Source of the DNA: Deltaproteobacteria bacterium
Lineage (GTDB): Bacteria > Myxococcota_A > UBA796 > SXON01
Direction: 5' to 3'
Length of the DNA stretch: 64,000 nucleotides
NCBI GenBank assembly: GCA_014191855.1
Contig: BJHF01000011.1
Span: forward strand, 1 to 64,000
The translations under genes were made by a program, and so were the position numbers. Below, in pieces: positions 26,275 to 34,304 of this stretch. Below the pieces are notes generated by a model. That model was not told the origin of the DNA. It made no database searches and saw only the letters and a program-made list of their open reading frames with translations. Numbering within the stretch: the first letter of the stretch is position 1; every line of letters starts with the position of its first letter.

Positions 26275-26991
26275 CTAATCGTTGAGCTTGAAGATGAAGT
26301 TGATGTCGAACTGGGCGCGGGTGGGCTGCCCGTTGTCCATGACCGGGTACCACCGCCACTGCAAGGCGGCCTCCCGGGCGGCGGCCTTGAAGAGCTCAGG
26401 GCAGCTCTTGAATGTGACGTCGGAAGGCTCCCCGCTGGTATCGATGACGATGTGGGTGATGCACTTCTCTTCCTTCAGGCCAAGCTGCTGAGCGGCCTCA
26501 GGGAAACGAGGTTTCACGCGGGTTTTCACCTGCGCCTCCGACCAGTGGACCGTTTTGACGTTGCCGGTACCGCCGAGCTGGCCGCCGAGCACCCCGTCCT
26601 TCACGCCACCGACCACCCCGCCGACCACACCATCCTTCACGCCGCCCTCTACGCCGCCCTCCACGCCATCGTCTTCTTCTTCCACCACCGGGGGTGGATC
26701 GGGCTGAAGCACCTGGGGATCCACGGGGACCTCTTCCTTTACTTCAACCTTCTCTTTCTTCTCTTTCTTCTTGCTTCCGCCCGGGGGTGGTGGGGGCGGG
26801 GGCGGCGGTGGGGGTGCCGCCAGATCCACGGCCACGAGCTTGTCCTTCAGCTCCTCCACCACCTCGGGGGCTTTCACCATCATCCAGGCGATGAACGCCA
26901 ATAGTGTTCCGTTGAAGGTCAACGAAAGCAGCAGCGAGCCGACCGTGCGGCCGGCGTTCTGACTTCGGTTACGACCGACGTTATCGAACAT
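26275..26991 (-). CDS. TonB-like energy transducer
   Basis: A 238-residue TonB-type protein: N-terminal membrane anchor (about 18-40), Pro-rich stretch (11 consecutive prolines), a Lys/Glu segment, an acidic and Gly-Gly-Val repeat linker (about 110-142), and a C-terminal TonB domain with VKPRFPEAAQQLG and YPVMDNGQPTRAQFDINFIF. It spans the periplasm to energise an outer-membrane receptor. GAGGATCC precedes the ATG at 26991. First gene of an at least seven-gene minus-strand operon. Confidence 0.92.
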   Translation of the reverse strand: MFDNVGRNRSQNAGRTVGSLLLSLTFNGTLLAFIAWMMVKAPEVVEELKDKLVAVDLAAPPPPPPPPPPPGGSKKKEKKEKVEVKEEVPVDPQVLQPDPPPVVEEEDDGVEGGVEGGVKDGVVGGVVGGVKDGVLGGQLGGTGNVKTVHWSEAQVKTRVKPRFPEAAQQLGLKEEKCITHIVIDTSGEPSDVTFKSCPELFKAAAREAALQWRWYPVMDNGQPTRAQFDINFIFKLND

Positions 26992-27020
26992 CGATGGATC
27001 CTCGTGCCGGGGAGCGCGGC

Positions 27021-27052
27021 ACTTTACTCGCAGCTTCCGCCGCGTATGTCAA
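27021..27052 (-). promoter_or_regulatory. promoter of the TonB-ExbBD operon
   Basis: Minus strand: perfect -35 TTGACA (27052-27047) followed by TAAAGT (27026-27021) as -10 candidate; the spacing of 20 is long, and a shifted -10 at 18 is possible. Located about 30 bases before the TonB-like start, between it and xseB. Confidence 0.4.
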
Positions 27053-27060
27053 TGCCGTGT

Positions 27061-27318
27061 CTATTCCGAACTCCCTTCCGCGGCCGTTTCCGAGATGCCT
27101 TCCGGCCCCCTGGAGAGCACGAGGATGCGCGCATCGGCCGCATCGAGGCGCTCGTGGCACTCGCGAACGAGCCCCACGCCCTCCTCGAACAGCTTGAGCG
27201 CATCATCCAGAGGCAGATCGCCGGACTCGAGCTTCTGCACGCGGCCCTCGAGTTCACGGAGGGCGAGCTCAAAGGAGCGGGCTTCCGCCTTGGCTTCCCC
27301 GGATTTCACGTCGCTCAC
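27061..27318 (-). CDS. xseB: exodeoxyribonuclease VII small subunit
   Basis: An 85-residue XseB: SFELALRELEGRVQKLESGDLPLDDALKLFEEGVGLVRECHERLDAADARI is the whole family signature in a two-helix hairpin (described here by its ends; residues 15-65). It pairs with XseA to form an exonuclease for single-stranded DNA. GTG 27318 overlaps the helicase-associated gene stop as GTGA, tying xseB to the XPB operon; xseA is not in the window. Confidence 0.92.
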   Translation of the reverse strand: MSDVKSGEAKAEARSFELALRELEGRVQKLESGDLPLDDALKLFEEGVGLVRECHERLDAADARILVLSRGPEGISETAAEGSSE

Positions 27319-29606
27319 GGCCCGCCTCCCGCCTTCTTGTCCGTCGTACGGGCACGTTCAATCTGGAGAATGGCGTAGCTGAGGCGGTTGCCGCTCTCGA
27401 GATCGAGCGCCACGAGCACGGCGGCGCCTTCGCGGTTGAGCGCGATCCGCTCGGGGATGACCAGCAATTGCCGGCGGCTGTCGTCCTTGAGCGAGTGGTA
27501 GATCATGTCCACCCCGAGGCCGCCCTTCAGCGCTTTCTCCAGGATCGCCCTCACCTCCGGCGTGTTGGCGCGCGGTGGTGCCTTCGCATCGTCCCGCCGC
27601 TTCTGCTGAGCGGCCACCGCGGAGCCCACGATGGGGTGGAGCTGCTCAGGCTGCGTGTCGGCCCGCTGCGCCCGCGCGACGGGATCTTCGCGTTGTTCGC
27701 GTGCTTCGGCGAGCAGCATGTGCAGCCGCTCTCGGCTTTGCGCCGCCTCTTCGTCCGCTGGGTACTTGCGCACCTCGCGGCCCGGGTTCATGCCCGCCTC
27801 GATGAGCGCGAGCGTGATCTCCGGCAGGCGTTTGCGGTCTACGGCGTACAGGCCTGGGCCGAAACGATGAACGATGAACGGGCGCAATGCACGCATCGAT
27901 TCGAAGCGCTTGATGTGGGCGCGGTGCACCGTGATCGCCGTGATCTCGTGGAACTCCACATCGCCATCGCCGCCCATCCACGCCCGCAGCGTGGACTCGA
28001 CGTTCTGTGGCAGCCCGATCTGGCTGTACTCGCGGAGGAACTCCAGCAATTCTTCGCGACGCCAGCCCTTCTTGAGGGCCTGCTCGATGCTGATCTCGGT
28101 GATCCGGTAGGTGTTCGCCCGGTCGCACCCGATCAGCTCCGCGATCTCGCCCAACCGGAACAGGAGCACCGGCGCGAGCCCGGCCGGTGCGATGATCTCG
28201 TAGTTGGGCGTGAGGTAGAACTTCGAAAAGCCTTCGTCCTCGGGCGGATCGAGCAGCGCCGTGCCACGCGGCGAGAGGCGATAGACCTTTTGTTGGCCCC
28301 AAACGCCCATCTCTAGCACACCGCAGTTCACCAGCGCGCTGAAGCTGTAGGCCTCGCGGTCGGCGCCGCGGGGCGACGCATACTGCTTGCGGTGGAAACG
28401 CTCCCGCCAATCTTCGCCGCGTTTCCAGCGGCGATACAGCGCCATCAGCGGCGCCTCGGGCACCCACTCGCCCTTGGCCGAGTTCACGGCCCAGAGCACC
28501 CACTCCGCCATCGCCTGGCGCTTTTCAAGCGCCCGGAACATGAGGTCGCGTTGATCCTCGGGTTCCAGCGTGAGCCACTCCTCGACGACCTCGCGGTTCA
28601 CGGCCACCCGATCCCCACGAAGCTCGATCATCCCGTGCATCATCAGGAAGTCGTAGTGGAGGTTGAACACCTCCGACTCCGGGGCCCAGATCTGGGCGAA
28701 GAACTTGTCGAGATCCTCCTTCTGCGCCTTGAACACCTCCTGCCGCTGCGTGAGCTTCGGCGGGTGCTGGTCCATCCAGGTGGCCAGCGTGGCCAGGGAG
28801 AAGTCGAGCGCCGGGCAGAACGGGCGTTGGTCCACGACGCGGATGTCTTCGTGTTGGAACGTGGGCAGCTCCAGCTCAGCGCCGAGGTGCTCCAGCAGCG
28901 GATCGATCAGCGGCTCAGGAACAAGGTAGTAGAAGCCATCTTCCACCGGGCCGCTGCCGCACACGATGCCGCGGTCGGCGAGCACCTGCATGGTGCGCGC
29001 CCAGTCCGGCTCACGGCCGCCGAGCATCAGCACCAGCTCGCGGTGGAAATCATCCGCGTGAGCGATGCCGCCGCACTGGATCAACACCGCAAGCGCCTGA
29101 CGATCCCGCGGCTGCATCTGGAACAGCAATCCGCTGAGGCGATTGCCCTGCGCCAGCGCTCGCACGGTGAGCTGCACCACCCGCTCCTGCTCGCCCACGC
29201 GCACCGGTTGCCCGCCCAACGCCCGGTAGAGCGCGTGAACCAGCGTTTCCGGCATCTTCATGAAGTACGCGGCCAGCTCGTCGATCTCGCCGCGGCTCAG
29301 CCGGCGCCGGCGCGCGAGGCCCGCCGTGGGCTTCCACTTCTTGCGGTGTGTGCGCGGTCGCACGACCATCTTGCCGGTGCTGACCATGCCCGCGCCCTGG
29401 GCCTCAAAGTCGTCGCGGAACACGCGCCGCTGACGCCGCCCCCGCGGCGCCGCCTCGCCATCACCGCCCCCCTCGTTCGGAGCCGCTACCTGGGTTTCCG
29501 GCGCCCCCTCGGAGCCGCCGCCCCCGCGACGACGGCGACGACGCCTGCGCCGCCGCCCTCCGGCATCTCCGTCCACTCCGCCCGCTTCCTGCGTATCTGT
29601 GCTCAT
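27315..29606 (-). CDS. helicase-associated XPB/Ssl2-like domain protein
   Basis: A 763-residue protein matching the helicase-associated domain family (Helicase_C_3/XPB-Ssl2-like N-terminal type) found next to bacterial XPB helicases. It begins with an Arg-run (about residues 18-27) and a basic Gly-rich segment that may bind nucleic acid, followed by winged-helix-like repeats (SRGEIDELAAYFMKMPETL...) and a C-terminal region with FYLTPNYEIIAPAGLAP and the YRITEISIEQALKKG helix. The XPB gene ends 23 bases upstream. Probably an accessory or clamp for the helicase; no nuclease motif seen. Confidence 0.82.
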   Translation of the reverse strand: MSTDTQEAGGVDGDAGGRRRRRRRRRRGGGGSEGAPETQVAAPNEGGGDGEAAPRGRRQRRVFRDDFEAQGAGMVSTGKMVVRPRTHRKKWKPTAGLARRRRLSRGEIDELAAYFMKMPETLVHALYRALGGQPVRVGEQERVVQLTVRALAQGNRLSGLLFQMQPRDRQALAVLIQCGGIAHADDFHRELVLMLGGREPDWARTMQVLADRGIVCGSGPVEDGFYYLVPEPLIDPLLEHLGAELELPTFQHEDIRVVDQRPFCPALDFSLATLATWMDQHPPKLTQRQEVFKAQKEDLDKFFAQIWAPESEVFNLHYDFLMMHGMIELRGDRVAVNREVVEEWLTLEPEDQRDLMFRALEKRQAMAEWVLWAVNSAKGEWVPEAPLMALYRRWKRGEDWRERFHRKQYASPRGADREAYSFSALVNCGVLEMGVWGQQKVYRLSPRGTALLDPPEDEGFSKFYLTPNYEIIAPAGLAPVLLFRLGEIAELIGCDRANTYRITEISIEQALKKGWRREELLEFLREYSQIGLPQNVESTLRAWMGGDGDVEFHEITAITVHRAHIKRFESMRALRPFIVHRFGPGLYAVDRKRLPEITLALIEAGMNPGREVRKYPADEEAAQSRERLHMLLAEAREQREDPVARAQRADTQPEQLHPIVGSAVAAQQKRRDDAKAPPRANTPEVRAILEKALKGGLGVDMIYHSLKDDSRRQLLVIPERIALNREGAAVLVALDLESGNRLSYAILQIERARTTDKKAGGGP

Positions 29607-29629
29607 TCCGGCGTTCCTCGCCGCTCCGA

Positions 29630-31306
29630 CTACGCGGAGCCTTCCTGGATGTAGTAGCGGTATCCCTGCTCAGTGAGGAAGAGCTGCCGTTTCATGGCGA
29701 ACTCCTGCTCCTTCGTCTCTCGGGTGATCAGGCTGTAGAAGTGCGCGCCATCCTTCTTGGGGCGCAGCACGCGGCCGAGGCGCTGGGCCTCTTCCTGCCG
29801 CGAACCGAAGGATCCCGACACCTGCATCGCGACGTTGGCATCGGGCAGGTCGATCGAGAAGTTGGCGACCTTGCTCACGACGAGGAGCTTGATCTCGCTT
29901 CGTCGGAACTTGCCAAAGAGTACGTCGCGCATGGGACCAGGGGTTTCCCCGGTGATCAGCGGCGCGTTGTATCGGCGTGCGATCTCGTGAAGCTGGTCGA
30001 GGTAGGTGCCGATGATCAGCACGTTGTCTTCCTTGTGCCGCTTCACGAGCGAGTCGAGCACCTCCAGCTTCGCGGGGTTCACCGCTGCGAGTCTGAACTT
30101 CTCGCCCTCGCGGGCGCGCTCGTATGCGGCCGCGCCGCCGTTCTTCCAGCCGACGCGCACCTCGTAGCACTTCGCCTCGGCGATAAACCCCGACTCTTCG
30201 AGCGTTTGCCACGCCATGTCGAAGCGCTTCGGCCCCACGAGCGAGAACACATCGCCCTCGCGACCGTCCTCCCGTACCAGCGTGGCGGTGAGCCCTAACC
30301 GCCGGCGCCCCTGCAGCTCGGCGGTGGCCCCGAAGACCGGCGCGGGGAGCAGGTGCACCTCGTCGTACACGATCAGACCCCAGTTCTGGTCTTCAAACAG
30401 GTGCAAGTGCGCGAACTTCGATTCGCGCGACGCCCGCCAGGTGAGGATCTGGTACGTGGCGACGGTGACATCGCGGATGTTCTTCTCGTCCCCCGTGTAG
30501 GCGCCGACCTGTGCCGCGGTGAGCGACGTCTTGTCGAGGATCTCCCTCACCCATTGGTTCACGGCCGCGCCGTTGGTGGCGAGGATGAGCGTCTTCTGGC
30601 CGATCTTGGCCATCGCGACGATCGCCACGATTGTTTTTCCAGCGCCGCAGGGCAACACGATAACGCCGTTGCCGCCAGCGGGCCGACCATCCTGAAACCA
30701 GCGATCCGCGGAGGTTTTCTGGTAGTCGCGGATGGTGAAGGGCTTGCCGTTGCCGACCATCGTTTCGCGCAGCGTGAAGGGCATCGGATCGCCCTCGATA
30801 AACCCCGCGAGATCCTCCACCGGCCAGCCCGCCGCCAGCATACGCTGCTTGAAGATGCCGCGGTGCCCGCCGCCAATGGCGAGGTAGCGCTTGCCATCTT
30901 CAACGAGGAGCTCCTTCACCGACTTGACCTGCCCCACGAGCTTCGCCACATACGCTGTGGAGAATTCGAGCCGGAGCAGCTTCCGGTCGTCGGGGTGCTG
31001 CACGAGCTTCACGAGGCCGTACCGCTCGATCGTCTCTCCAACCTGCGCGAGCACGTCGGGAGGTACATCAAACTTGGACCATTCGCGAAGACCGTCTACG
31101 ATCTCGCTGCGGGTCATCCCGCTGGACGCGGCGTTCCACAACGTGAGCGGATGAATCCGGTACGTGTGCAAGTGCTCGGGTGAAGTTTCCAATTCCGCAA
31201 AGCGTGAGAGGAAGTCGCGGACCTCCTCATAGCGAGCGTGCTTGGTTTCCAGAAGGACCTTGCCATCCCCCTGGACGATGAGGGGGTTGTCAGGCCTGAC
31301 GTGCAT
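29630..31306 (-). CDS. XPB-family DNA repair helicase
   Basis: A 558-residue superfamily 2 helicase of the XPB/Rad25 type. An N-terminal damage-recognition-like domain (about 1-200) precedes the motor: Walker A LPCGAGKT, motif Ia TNGAAVNQW, motif II DEVH, motif III with the XPB-specific RED loop (ATLVREDGRE), motif V SKVANFSIDLPDA and motif VI QRLGRVLRPK. A 3'-5' DNA unwinding role in repair is expected; bacterial copies are best known from mycobacteria. First gene of the operon with its helicase-associated partner and xseB. A promoter lies about 110 bases upstream. Confidence 0.92.
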   Translation of the reverse strand: MHVRPDNPLIVQGDGKVLLETKHARYEEVRDFLSRFAELETSPEHLHTYRIHPLTLWNAASSGMTRSEIVDGLREWSKFDVPPDVLAQVGETIERYGLVKLVQHPDDRKLLRLEFSTAYVAKLVGQVKSVKELLVEDGKRYLAIGGGHRGIFKQRMLAAGWPVEDLAGFIEGDPMPFTLRETMVGNGKPFTIRDYQKTSADRWFQDGRPAGGNGVIVLPCGAGKTIVAIVAMAKIGQKTLILATNGAAVNQWVREILDKTSLTAAQVGAYTGDEKNIRDVTVATYQILTWRASRESKFAHLHLFEDQNWGLIVYDEVHLLPAPVFGATAELQGRRRLGLTATLVREDGREGDVFSLVGPKRFDMAWQTLEESGFIAEAKCYEVRVGWKNGGAAAYERAREGEKFRLAAVNPAKLEVLDSLVKRHKEDNVLIIGTYLDQLHEIARRYNAPLITGETPGPMRDVLFGKFRRSEIKLLVVSKVANFSIDLPDANVAMQVSGSFGSRQEEAQRLGRVLRPKKDGAHFYSLITRETKEQEFAMKRQLFLTEQGYRYYIQEGSA

Positions 31307-31417
31307 GGGTCATCAGAAGCGTCCTCCGCGGACGGACCAGCATCCAAGTGCGTACGAGCGATGCTCGCCGCGGTGTAAAACCCCCGGCCGGATGAACCGT
31401 TCCCGGGGCGTGGATGG

Positions 31418-31446
31418 AGTGTCACACGGAATTGGAGGCGTGTCAA
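31418..31446 (-). promoter_or_regulatory. promoter of the XPB operon
   Basis: Minus strand: -35 TTGACA (31446-31441), 17-base spacer, -10 GACACT (31423-31418). This gives a leader of about 105 bases before the XPB ATG at 31306, unlike the leaderless pattern at many other genes here. Confidence 0.5.
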
Positions 31447-31486
31447 GCGGGCGCGTAGGCCGGCTGGCGCAACGAGTTGTCGCAGT

Positions 31487-32095
31487 TCAGAGCGCGGCGA
31501 GCCGGCGGCTCAGCGGCACCCGCACGTCGTCGACCGTAAGGGGCCGCCCGGCCTCAACGGAGAGGCTGCTCAACAACGCGCTTTCAAGGCCGCACGGGTT
31601 GATCCGGCGGAACCACGCCAGGTCGGGGTTCACGTTGAGCGCCAGCCCGTGCCAGGTGACCCAGCGCCGGCACGCGATCCCGATGCTTCCCACCTTCCGA
31701 CCGCCCACCCACACGCCCGTGTTGCGCGGATCTCGCTCGCCGCCGAGGCCGACGGCGCTCACCGTGTCGATCAGCACATCCTCCAGGGTGCGGAGCCACC
31801 GGTGAAGGTCGCGTTCCGCTCCTTCGAGCTTACAGATCGGGTAGGCGACGAACTGCCCGGGGCCGTGCCAGGTCACGTCGCCGCCGCGCTCCACCTCGAT
31901 GACCTCGGCCTCGCCCGGGTCGAGAACGTTGGCCATCGCCCCCGATTTTCGCCCCACCGTATACACGGGCGCATCGTGCTCGACGAGCAGCACCACGTTC
32001 GCGATGTGGTCGTCGATCCGATCTTGGAGGAGCTGCGACTGGAGCGCCCACGCCGCCCGGTAGCCCATCCGCCCGACGTCGATCACCTTGGCCAA
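31487..32095 (-). CDS. lipB: lipoyl(octanoyl) transferase
   Basis: A 202-residue LipB that transfers octanoyl from acyl carrier protein to lipoyl domains. Motifs: PVYTVGRKSG, the signature RGGDVTWHGPGQFVAYPI, the lysine in GGRKVGSIGI and the catalytic cysteine in RINPCGLE. TTG 32095 gives a normal N-terminus (MAKVIDVGRMGY); the GTG at 32086 overlaps the tmk stop as GTGA and is an equally plausible start. Downstream of tmk in the same transcript. Confidence 0.93.
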   Translation of the reverse strand: MAKVIDVGRMGYRAAWALQSQLLQDRIDDHIANVVLLVEHDAPVYTVGRKSGAMANVLDPGEAEVIEVERGGDVTWHGPGQFVAYPICKLEGAERDLHRWLRTLEDVLIDTVSAVGLGGERDPRNTGVWVGGRKVGSIGIACRRWVTWHGLALNVNPDLAWFRRINPCGLESALLSSLSVEAGRPLTVDDVRVPLSRRLAAL

Positions 32096-32670
32096 ACGGC
32101 GCCCCGAACGCGCTGATGTACATCGTCCGGCGTGCCGCTCGCGTCGATGCGGATGATGCGGTCGCCCCGGGCCCTGCAGCGCAAGATCGCCGCCTCGTAC
32201 GCTGCTGCGATGCGCTGGAGCTGGTCGAGGGTTTCGAAGCGATCGCGGACGGCGCCGCGGGCTTCGACGCGGCGGAGGCACGCCTCGGGCGGGAGGTCGA
32301 GCATCACCACGGCCGTAGCGGCAGGAAACTCGGCGTTGAGCGACCATACGCGGTCGAGCCCGAGCGCTTGCGACTGGTAGGCGAGGCTGGAGAGGAAGTA
32401 CCGGTCCGTGAGCACGACCTCCCCGCGCGCCAGCGCGGGGTTCACCACGCGGTCGAGATGATCGCGCCGATCCGCGGCGAACAACATGCCAAACACGTCG
32501 TCGCCGATCACGCCGCCGGCGAGCTCTTCCCGGATGAGCTTTCCGACCGGGCCATCGGAGGGCTCGCGCGTGCGGCAAACGGTGTGGCCTGCCGCCTGCA
32601 GGGCGGCCTGGTATAGGGCGATCTGGGTGGTGCCCCCCGACCCATCGAGCCCCTCGAAGGCGATGAACAT
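32083..32670 (-). CDS. tmk: thymidylate kinase with altered P-loop
   Basis: A 195-residue dTMP kinase: FEGLDGSGGTTQ P-loop, REPSDGPVGKLIREEL, the DR(Y/F) motif TDRYFLSSLAYQ and VMLDLPPEACLRRV. The P-loop reads G-S-G-G-T-T, with glycine where the ATP-binding lysine normally sits; the DNA (GGG GGC ACC ACC) is unambiguous. It may be a lineage variant in which another basic residue compensates, or a paralogue of reduced activity. A TAGCCT hexamer lies five bases before the ATG at 32670, so the mRNA may be leaderless. lipB follows. Confidence 0.88.
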   Translation of the reverse strand: MFIAFEGLDGSGGTTQIALYQAALQAAGHTVCRTREPSDGPVGKLIREELAGGVIGDDVFGMLFAADRRDHLDRVVNPALARGEVVLTDRYFLSSLAYQSQALGLDRVWSLNAEFPAATAVVMLDLPPEACLRRVEARGAVRDRFETLDQLQRIAAAYEAAILRCRARGDRIIRIDASGTPDDVHQRVRGAVWPR

Positions 32671-32714
32671 GCGCCAGGCTATCCGAGCCGCGCGGTATGT
32701 GGATTTTTTGACTT

Positions 32715-34304
32715 GTGGATCTGGCGGTGCGGTGGAAAGCTCGGCCCGTTCCGAGTCTCTCCATGCTCTTCTTCGTCGCGATCGCCGGGGCAACCTCGCC
32801 CACCCCCGCCGATGCGCAGGTGCACGACCAGCTCCTCGCCCTGGTGGAGCGGTCGACTGAGCTCGGCTGCCTCACGCCGCTCGTGGGACAGATTAGGTTG
32901 AACGCGGCGTTGTTCTCAGCCACCGAGCGTGCGCATATCAGCGCCACCCTCTCGCCGGCGGGCGTGGATCTCTTTGACGAGGCGCCGGTGATGCCGGCGG
33001 CGCCGCCTGCCGCTGCCCCACCGCCCGCCCGGGACTCGTGCTGGTCCTGGTCGGACAACCGGGTGGTCGGCGATCACTTCGTGGTGGAGTGGGCCGATGG
33101 TGTGGACGACGCCGACGCGGACCGGTTCCTCGAAGACCTTGAGTATTCCTGGCAGATCGAGGTGGAGGAGAAGAACTGGGACGCGCCGGACGGCGCCGAC
33201 AACTATCTGATCGTCGCCTACATCCAGAACGAGCGCACCGGCGGCGCCTACACCACCGTGAAGAGCTGCGGGGGCGATTACATCCCGTACATCGTTTCTG
33301 GAAAAGACAGTTGGGACGACCCGAAGTGGGGCGCTACCATGGCCGCCCACGAGTTCAACCACGCCATTCAGTTCGGCTACAGCTACGCGCCCGAATTCTG
33401 GTGGTGGGAGGCGACGGCGACCTGGGTCGAGGACTACGTGTTCCCGGACACCAACGACTGGTCCGACTACGTGTGGGGCTACTCGGCCAACCCGTACATC
33501 GCGTTTGCGGCTTCCGACCAGCAGGATCAGGAGATCTTCTGGCACATGTACGGCATGGCGATCTGGGCCTTCTACCTGGATGATTACCAGGGCGGGCACG
33601 ACACCGTGCAGCAGACCTGGGAGGACGCACGCAGCGACCGCGGGCAGTACTCACGTAGCGCCGAGGACATGGTGGACGACCTCGGGCTCGACTGGCTGAC
33701 GCTGTACAACGACTTCGTCGCCCGCAACACCGTGATGGAGTACAAACAACAGAGCTATTTCCCCGCGGTGGATGTTCACGACACGGTGAAGTCCCTCCCC
33801 GACGACGGTGGTTCAGGCAACTCCGACACGCCGCAGGGCTATGGGCAGAACTACGTCAAGTTCAACGAGGGGATGGGCGAGGGCGACCTCGTGCTGCACT
33901 TCGCGGGCAGCGACAAGACCGAGTGGTCGGTTCAGCTCGTGGAGACCAGCAAATACGCGGTTACGCGGGTGGTTACCGCGAAGACTGAGGATGGCGCCGC
34001 CGACGTGACCCTCACCGGGTACGGCAAGCAGGATGTGTACCTGGTGGTGAGCCCCCTGACCGAGCGGGACGACGACTTCGACTACGAGTGGACGGCGGAG
34101 CTGATTGAGGTGGAGGAACCCGAGGATACCGGCACGCCCAGCATTGACGACACCGGCGCTGGGGGAGATCCGGTGGGCGGGGGACCGGTCGAGATCTCCG
34201 GGCCAGTCGCATGCGGCTGCGCGGCGACGGAGCCGGGTGCCGCCGCTGCCGGAGCGGCGGTGATCGCCGCGTTGATCGCCGGAAGGCGGCGCTCTACGCC
34301 ATGA
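32715..34304 (+). CDS. MXAN_6640-type secreted metalloprotease with MYXO-CTERM-like tail
   Basis: A 529-residue secreted protein. The signal peptide covers about residues 1-34 (hydrophobic MLFFVAIAGA, cleavage after ADA). The central domain has a zinc motif HEFNHAIQFGY (HExxH) followed by WWWEATATWVEDYVF, as in MXAN_6640-family putative metalloproteases. A beta-rich domain follows. The C-terminus has a 'DTGTPSIDDTG' linker, GCAA, a hydrophobic Ala-rich helix and GRRR, resembling the MYXO-CTERM sorting signal. GTG 32715 gives a basic n-region; ATG 32763 is possible. Divergent from tmk across only 44 bp. Confidence 0.85.
   Translation: MDLAVRWKARPVPSLSMLFFVAIAGATSPTPADAQVHDQLLALVERSTELGCLTPLVGQIRLNAALFSATERAHISATLSPAGVDLFDEAPVMPAAPPAAAPPPARDSCWSWSDNRVVGDHFVVEWADGVDDADADRFLEDLEYSWQIEVEEKNWDAPDGADNYLIVAYIQNERTGGAYTTVKSCGGDYIPYIVSGKDSWDDPKWGATMAAHEFNHAIQFGYSYAPEFWWWEATATWVEDYVFPDTNDWSDYVWGYSANPYIAFAASDQQDQEIFWHMYGMAIWAFYLDDYQGGHDTVQQTWEDARSDRGQYSRSAEDMVDDLGLDWLTLYNDFVARNTVMEYKQQSYFPAVDVHDTVKSLPDDGGSGNSDTPQGYGQNYVKFNEGMGEGDLVLHFAGSDKTEWSVQLVETSKYAVTRVVTAKTEDGAADVTLTGYGKQDVYLVVSPLTERDDDFDYEWTAELIEVEEPEDTGTPSIDDTGAGGDPVGGGPVEISGPVACGCAATEPGAAAAGAAVIAALIAGRRRSTP

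Noticed and set aside
26580-26680. Tandem-looking repeats in the TonB-like gene
   Set aside because: Codons for Gly-Gly-Val/Asp-Gly-Val in a protein linker; not a separate repeat element.
29520-29560. Run of CGN codons that could be an artefact
   Set aside because: The Arg-run fits a nucleic-acid-binding tail in frame with the rest; no break in frame.
28392-29654. A 420-codon plus-strand frame opposite the helicase-associated gene
   Set aside because: Fully antisense to a gene with clear domains; no motif of its own.
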